Notes under the pieces: generated by a model | What the model saw: only the letters and a program-made list of their open reading frames with translations | What the model was told of the DNA's origin: nothing | Databases searched by the model: none | Translations under genes and position numbers: made by a program | Assembly: GCA_964606695.1 (NCBI GenBank) | Contig: CAZSHG010000025.1 | Coordinates: 24,864-41,112 of the forward strand | Source of the DNA: CAZSHG01 sp964606695 [NCBI: uncultured bacterium] | Lineage (GTDB): Bacteria; UBP14; UBA6098 | Length of the DNA: 16,249 nt | Direction: 5' to 3' | In this document: positions 13,585 to 16,249 of the stretch, in pieces | Layout: every line of letters starts with the position of its first letter | Position numbering within the stretch: the stretch's first letter is position 1

Positions 13585-14178
13585 TTATCCTTCCTGTTTT
13601 TCCGCTTCCATAGCGGTTTCTTCTTTTGCTTTCTTTCTTTCGTATTCCTTTATTTTTTTAGGATCGGGACCAAGCATCAGTGTCATGGTGCTTCCCTCGA
13701 GTTTGGATTCCTGTTCGACACGCGCAATGTCGGCGGTATCCCTCTTGAGTTTTTCCATAATCTCTTTACCGAGTTCCACATGAGTTATCTCACGTCCTCG
13801 AAACCGAATGCTAGCCTTGACCTTATCTCGATTTAACAGAAACTCCCGAATATGTTCCATCTTGTAGCCGTAGTCGTGGTCAGAGATTTTAGCGGTAAAT
13901 CTCATTTCTTTGACTGTTTGCGTATGTTGTTTTTTCTTAGCCTCTTTGGCTTTTTTCGATTTTTCGTATTTGTATTTGCCATAATCCATAATTTTCACCA
14001 CCGGCGGTCTCGAATTCGGCTGAATTTCGACTAAATCGAGTCCGCGTTCATAGGCAATAGATAAAGCTTCGTTCGTCGGGACTACACCGATTTGTTTTCC
14101 ATCTTCGTCGATCAACCGCACGGGCGAAATACGAATCTGGTCGTTCACTCTCTCGGAGTTCCTGTTCTGTCTTTTGAT
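13585..14178 (-). CDS. infC: Translation initiation factor IF-3, probable AUC start
   Basis: IF3 binds the 30S subunit, prevents premature joining of 50S and checks the start codon and initiator tRNA. Domains are the N-terminal one (NDQIRISPVRLIDEDGKQ, then GLDLVEIQPNSRPPVVKIMDYGKYKYE), a Lys-rich linker, and the C-terminal one (MRFTAKISDHDYGYKM, then RFRGREI). A conventional start would be GTG at 14148 (187 residues), but only a distant AGGA (11 nt) precedes it. The chosen start is ATC at 14178 (197 residues). It has AGAGAGG 6 nt upstream, and the added residues KRQNRNSERV resemble the basic leader that IF3 proteins normally carry before this point. In E. coli infC starts on AUU, and IF3 rejects that codon to regulate itself. 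The gene is 24 nt after thrS. Product certain, start inferred. Confidence 0.95.
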   Translation of the reverse strand: MKRQNRNSERVNDQIRISPVRLIDEDGKQIGVVPTNEALSIAYERGLDLVEIQPNSRPPVVKIMDYGKYKYEKSKKAKEAKKKQHTQTVKEMRFTAKISDHDYGYKMEHIREFLLNRDKVKASIRFRGREITHVELGKEIMEKLKRDTADIARVEQESKLEGSTMTLMLGPDPKKIKEYERKKAKEETAMEAEKQEG

Positions 14179-14184
14179 AGTTAA

Positions 14185-14191
14185 CCTCTCT
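14185..14191 (-). promoter_or_regulatory. Shine-Dalgarno sequence deciding the infC start
   Basis: AGAGAGG on the minus strand lies exactly 6 nt before ATC 14178-14176, the best-placed ribosome binding site near the infC 5' end. It lies 36 nt upstream of the GTG at 14148, too far to serve that codon. Confidence 0.6.
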
Positions 14192-14202
14192 CTTAAAAGT
14201 TA

Positions 14203-16128
14203 TTATTCAGGCGGTTTGCTTTCCGCCGTTAGTTTTTCGATTATTTGCTCGATAGGCATCGCGCCGAGGTCGCCGTCCGCGTGGCTTCTCAGACTCGCGG
14301 AATTGCTTTCCTCTTCGCGTCCGCCGACTATTAGCATATACGGCACTTTGCCGGTTTCCGCGTCTCTTATTCGATATCCCATTGTTTCAGGGCGATTATC
14401 CAACTCGACCCTAATACGCCTTTTACGAAGCTTCGAATGAACTTCCCCGGCGTAATCATCGAACTTCTCAGAAACCGGAATCACAATAGCCTGCACCGGA
14501 GCAAGCCACATCGGGAAATTGCCGCCGTAATATTCAAGCAGGCACGCGAAAAATCTTTCCAGGCTTCCCAATAACGCCCGATGCACCATGAAAGGCCGCG
14601 CCTTTTCGCCCTTTTCGTCAATATATGTGATATCGAACCGATCCGGCTCGTTGAAATCGAACTGTATCGTGCTGGTCTGCCATTCACGTCCCAGAGCGTC
14701 CTTGACCTTAATATCAATCTTCGGGCCGTAGAACGCGCCGCCGCCCTCGTCTATTTTGTAAGGCAAACCTTTTTTGTCGAGAGCCTCCCGAATGGCGGTT
14801 GTCGCCTTTTCCCACCAATCTTCCTCGCCGACAGATTTCTCCGGGCGAGTCGAGAGGTATATTCCGAATTCCTCGAACCCGAAACTCTCGAGCATATCCA
14901 GCGAGAAATCGTAAACCTTCAGTATCTCATCGACCATCTGATCCGGCGTGCAGAATATATGTGCGTCGTCCATTGTGAATCCGCGAACGCGGAGCAAGCC
15001 GTGCAATACACCACTACGCTCGTAACGGTAATCCGCGCCGAGTTCGCAATATCGAATAGGCAGGTCGCGATAACTTCGCAACTGCGAATTGTAAATCGCG
15101 ATATGGAATGGGCAATTCATCGGACGGACATAATACGCCCCGCCTTCCTCGAACTCCATCGAGGGATACATGTTCTCGGTGTAAAAGCCCAGATGCCCCG
15201 ATGTCTCCCATAGCTTTGATCGTCCGACCAGCGGGGTGTAAACCGGCTCGTAGCCTTCCTCCCAATGGCGACGTCGCCAGAAATCCTCGATTACCTGTCG
15301 GGTGATCGCGCCCTTCGGATGCCACAACACCAGTCCCGGTCCGATATCCTCGTTTATCGAGAACAAATCCAGTTCCTTGCCTAATTTGCGATGATCTCGT
15401 TCGCGTGCAATTTCAAGCTTTTCGAGATAATCATCCAGCATGGATTTCTTCGGGAAACTGATCCCATAAATCCGCTGGAGCATCTTCTCGTTCTCGTCGC
15501 CACGCCAATATGCGCCCGCAATCGAGAGAAGCTTGAACGCTTTGATCATCTTCGCGTCCGGGATATGCGGGCCTCTGCAGAGATCGGTGAATTCGCCTGA
15601 GGTGTAAAGGCTAACTGTCTCCCCAAGAGGAATATCGCCGACCAACTCGACCTTATATATCTCGTCTTCCTTCTCAAAACGCTCTATAGCCTCCTCGCAG
15701 GTCAATTCACGACGCTCGAACGACCGCCCTTCACCGATCAATTCCTTCATCTTCTTCTCGATAGTCTGGAGATCCTCGGGAGTGAACGGCTCCTCGCGGT
15801 CGAAATCGTAATAAAAGCCCTGTTCGATAGCCGGGCCGATAGCCACCTTCGTTCCGGGGAACAACTCCCTGACAGCCTCCGCCATGATATGCGAACTGGA
15901 ATGCCAGAAAATATACTTGCCTTCGTCATCGTCGAAAGTGAAAATACGGAACTCCCCCGAACTCTCGATAGGCGCTTCCATATCGCGACTGACACCGTCG
16001 AGTTCGTATGCGAGAGCCGCTCTGGCCAATCCCGAGCCGATCGTTTTCGCGACTTCCATACCGGTAACGCCGCTCTCGAACTTGAGAACGTCGCCGCCGG
16101 GGAGTTTCAATTCTATTTCATTCGCCAT
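14203..16128 (-). CDS. thrS: Threonine--tRNA ligase
   Basis: ThrRS charges tRNA-Thr in the cytoplasm and removes misactivated serine. The 641-residue protein is full length. Domains: TGS (~1-63); editing domain with HxxxH (His76, His80), Cys184 and His188; class II catalytic core; and anticodon-binding domain (~545-635). The catalytic zinc ligands Cys339 (MNCPFH), His390 (DDAH) and His516 (VHRA) line up with the E. coli set. Motif 2 is RYERSGVLHGLLRVRGF (368-384). The ATG at 16128 is only 12 nt after the T-tract of a terminator that follows tRNA-Val, and no strong Shine-Dalgarno sequence is present. It heads the operon thrS-infC-rpmI-rplT-pheS. Confidence 0.98.
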   Translation of the reverse strand: MANEIELKLPGGDVLKFESGVTGMEVAKTIGSGLARAALAYELDGVSRDMEAPIESSGEFRIFTFDDDEGKYIFWHSSSHIMAEAVRELFPGTKVAIGPAIEQGFYYDFDREEPFTPEDLQTIEKKMKELIGEGRSFERRELTCEEAIERFEKEDEIYKVELVGDIPLGETVSLYTSGEFTDLCRGPHIPDAKMIKAFKLLSIAGAYWRGDENEKMLQRIYGISFPKKSMLDDYLEKLEIARERDHRKLGKELDLFSINEDIGPGLVLWHPKGAITRQVIEDFWRRRHWEEGYEPVYTPLVGRSKLWETSGHLGFYTENMYPSMEFEEGGAYYVRPMNCPFHIAIYNSQLRSYRDLPIRYCELGADYRYERSGVLHGLLRVRGFTMDDAHIFCTPDQMVDEILKVYDFSLDMLESFGFEEFGIYLSTRPEKSVGEEDWWEKATTAIREALDKKGLPYKIDEGGGAFYGPKIDIKVKDALGREWQTSTIQFDFNEPDRFDITYIDEKGEKARPFMVHRALLGSLERFFACLLEYYGGNFPMWLAPVQAIVIPVSEKFDDYAGEVHSKLRKRRIRVELDNRPETMGYRIRDAETGKVPYMLIVGGREEESNSASLRSHADGDLGAMPIEQIIEKLTAESKPPE

Positions 16129-16140
16129 AATAGCTTCATT

Positions 16141-16164
16141 AAAAAAGAGCGCATACGCGCCCTC
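16141..16164 (-). terminator. Intrinsic terminator or attenuator between tRNA-Val and thrS
   Basis: On the minus strand GAGGGCGC (16164-16157) pairs with GCGCTCTT (16152-16145), with two G-U pairs and a GTAT loop, and a six-T run occupies 16146-16141. It lies 7 nt after the tRNA 3' end and 12 nt before the thrS start. It may end the tRNA transcript or act as an attenuator of the thrS operon. Confidence 0.8.
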
Positions 16165-16171
16165 GAATCTA

Positions 16172-16248
16172 TGGTGGGCGATACTGGATTCGAACCAGTG
16201 ACCTCTTGCATGTCAAGCAAGTACTCTAACCAACTGAGCTAATCGCCC
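16172..16248 (-). tRNA. tRNA-Val (anticodon GAC)
   Basis: The 77-nt sequence folds as a complete cloverleaf on the minus strand. The acceptor stem is GGGCGAT/ATCGCCC, the D arm GCTC...GAGT, the anticodon arm CTTGC-TTGACAT-GCAAG with anticodon GAC, and the T arm ACTGG-TTCGAAT-CCAGT. The discriminator is A and the CCA end is encoded (16174-16172). Anticodon A35 and C36 with discriminator A73 are valine identity elements. It decodes GUC and GUU. Confidence 0.97.
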
Positions 16249-16249
16249 A

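Noticed and set aside
14581-15213. A 210-codon rightward open frame
   Set aside because: It is antisense to the catalytic core of thrS, with no supporting start signal.
16113-16139. An eight-codon upstream frame (MKLLWRMK) overlapping the thrS start
   Set aside because: It has no ribosome binding site and no threonine codons, so it does not look like a leader peptide. It is probably chance.
16129-16171. A T-box riboswitch controlling thrS
   Set aside because: Only 43 nt lie between the tRNA and thrS, far too short for a T-box with specifier and antiterminator. Only a terminator hairpin is present.

Overview
The window is bacterial, of mid GC, gene-dense and mostly read leftward. Two large secreted proteins end in a type IX secretion (Por) sorting domain with an N-P-F-N motif, and several signal peptides are cleaved at L-A|Q. 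This points to the Fibrobacteres-Chlorobi-Bacteroidetes (FCB) superphylum, probably an uncultured candidate phylum rather than a classical Bacteroidota. The lineage is an inference from protein style, not a database match.

Layout. Positions 3-1769 (+) hold the C-terminal part of a secreted beta-helix protein with a sorting domain. It converges on rsmE (1866-2597, -), with a long hairpin between the two genes. Leftward genes 4951-2640 form a cluster of three exported proteins of unknown role: a fibronectin-III lipoprotein, a Trp/Tyr-rich protein with a long Ser/Arg-rich tail, and a small Ser-rich protein with one Ca-binding-like loop. The first two overlap by ATGA. The third has its own perfect consensus promoter that ends almost on its ATG. 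Region 4952-5363 is a divergent intergenic region with a palindromic operator-like site and a 186-bp nested inverted repeat. Positions 5364-7253 (+) encode a beta-propeller (LVIVD-type) secreted protein with a sorting domain, followed by an intrinsic terminator. Positions 7365-11551 (+) encode a two-gene heterodimeric ABC exporter. Region 11552-11949 is non-coding apart from an inverted repeat and the pheS terminator. Positions 16248-11950 (-) hold tRNA-Val(GAC) and then thrS-infC-rpmI-rplT-pheS, the classical translation operon, here closed by a terminator with no pheT adjacent.

How the genes work together. The right end makes translation machinery and is probably autoregulated through IF3: infC appears to start on AUC. 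The left half is envelope and secretion. The two sorting-domain proteins would cross the outer membrane by a type IX machine encoded elsewhere. The ABC pair has one degenerate and one canonical ATPase site, as in TM287/288- and BmrCD-type exporters. No CRISPR array, insertion sequence, phage gene or complete defence system was seen. The most unusual items are the AUC start of infC, the leaderless-looking promoter at 3112-3140, the nested inverted repeat at 5103-5288 and the Trp/Tyr-Ser/Arg protein.
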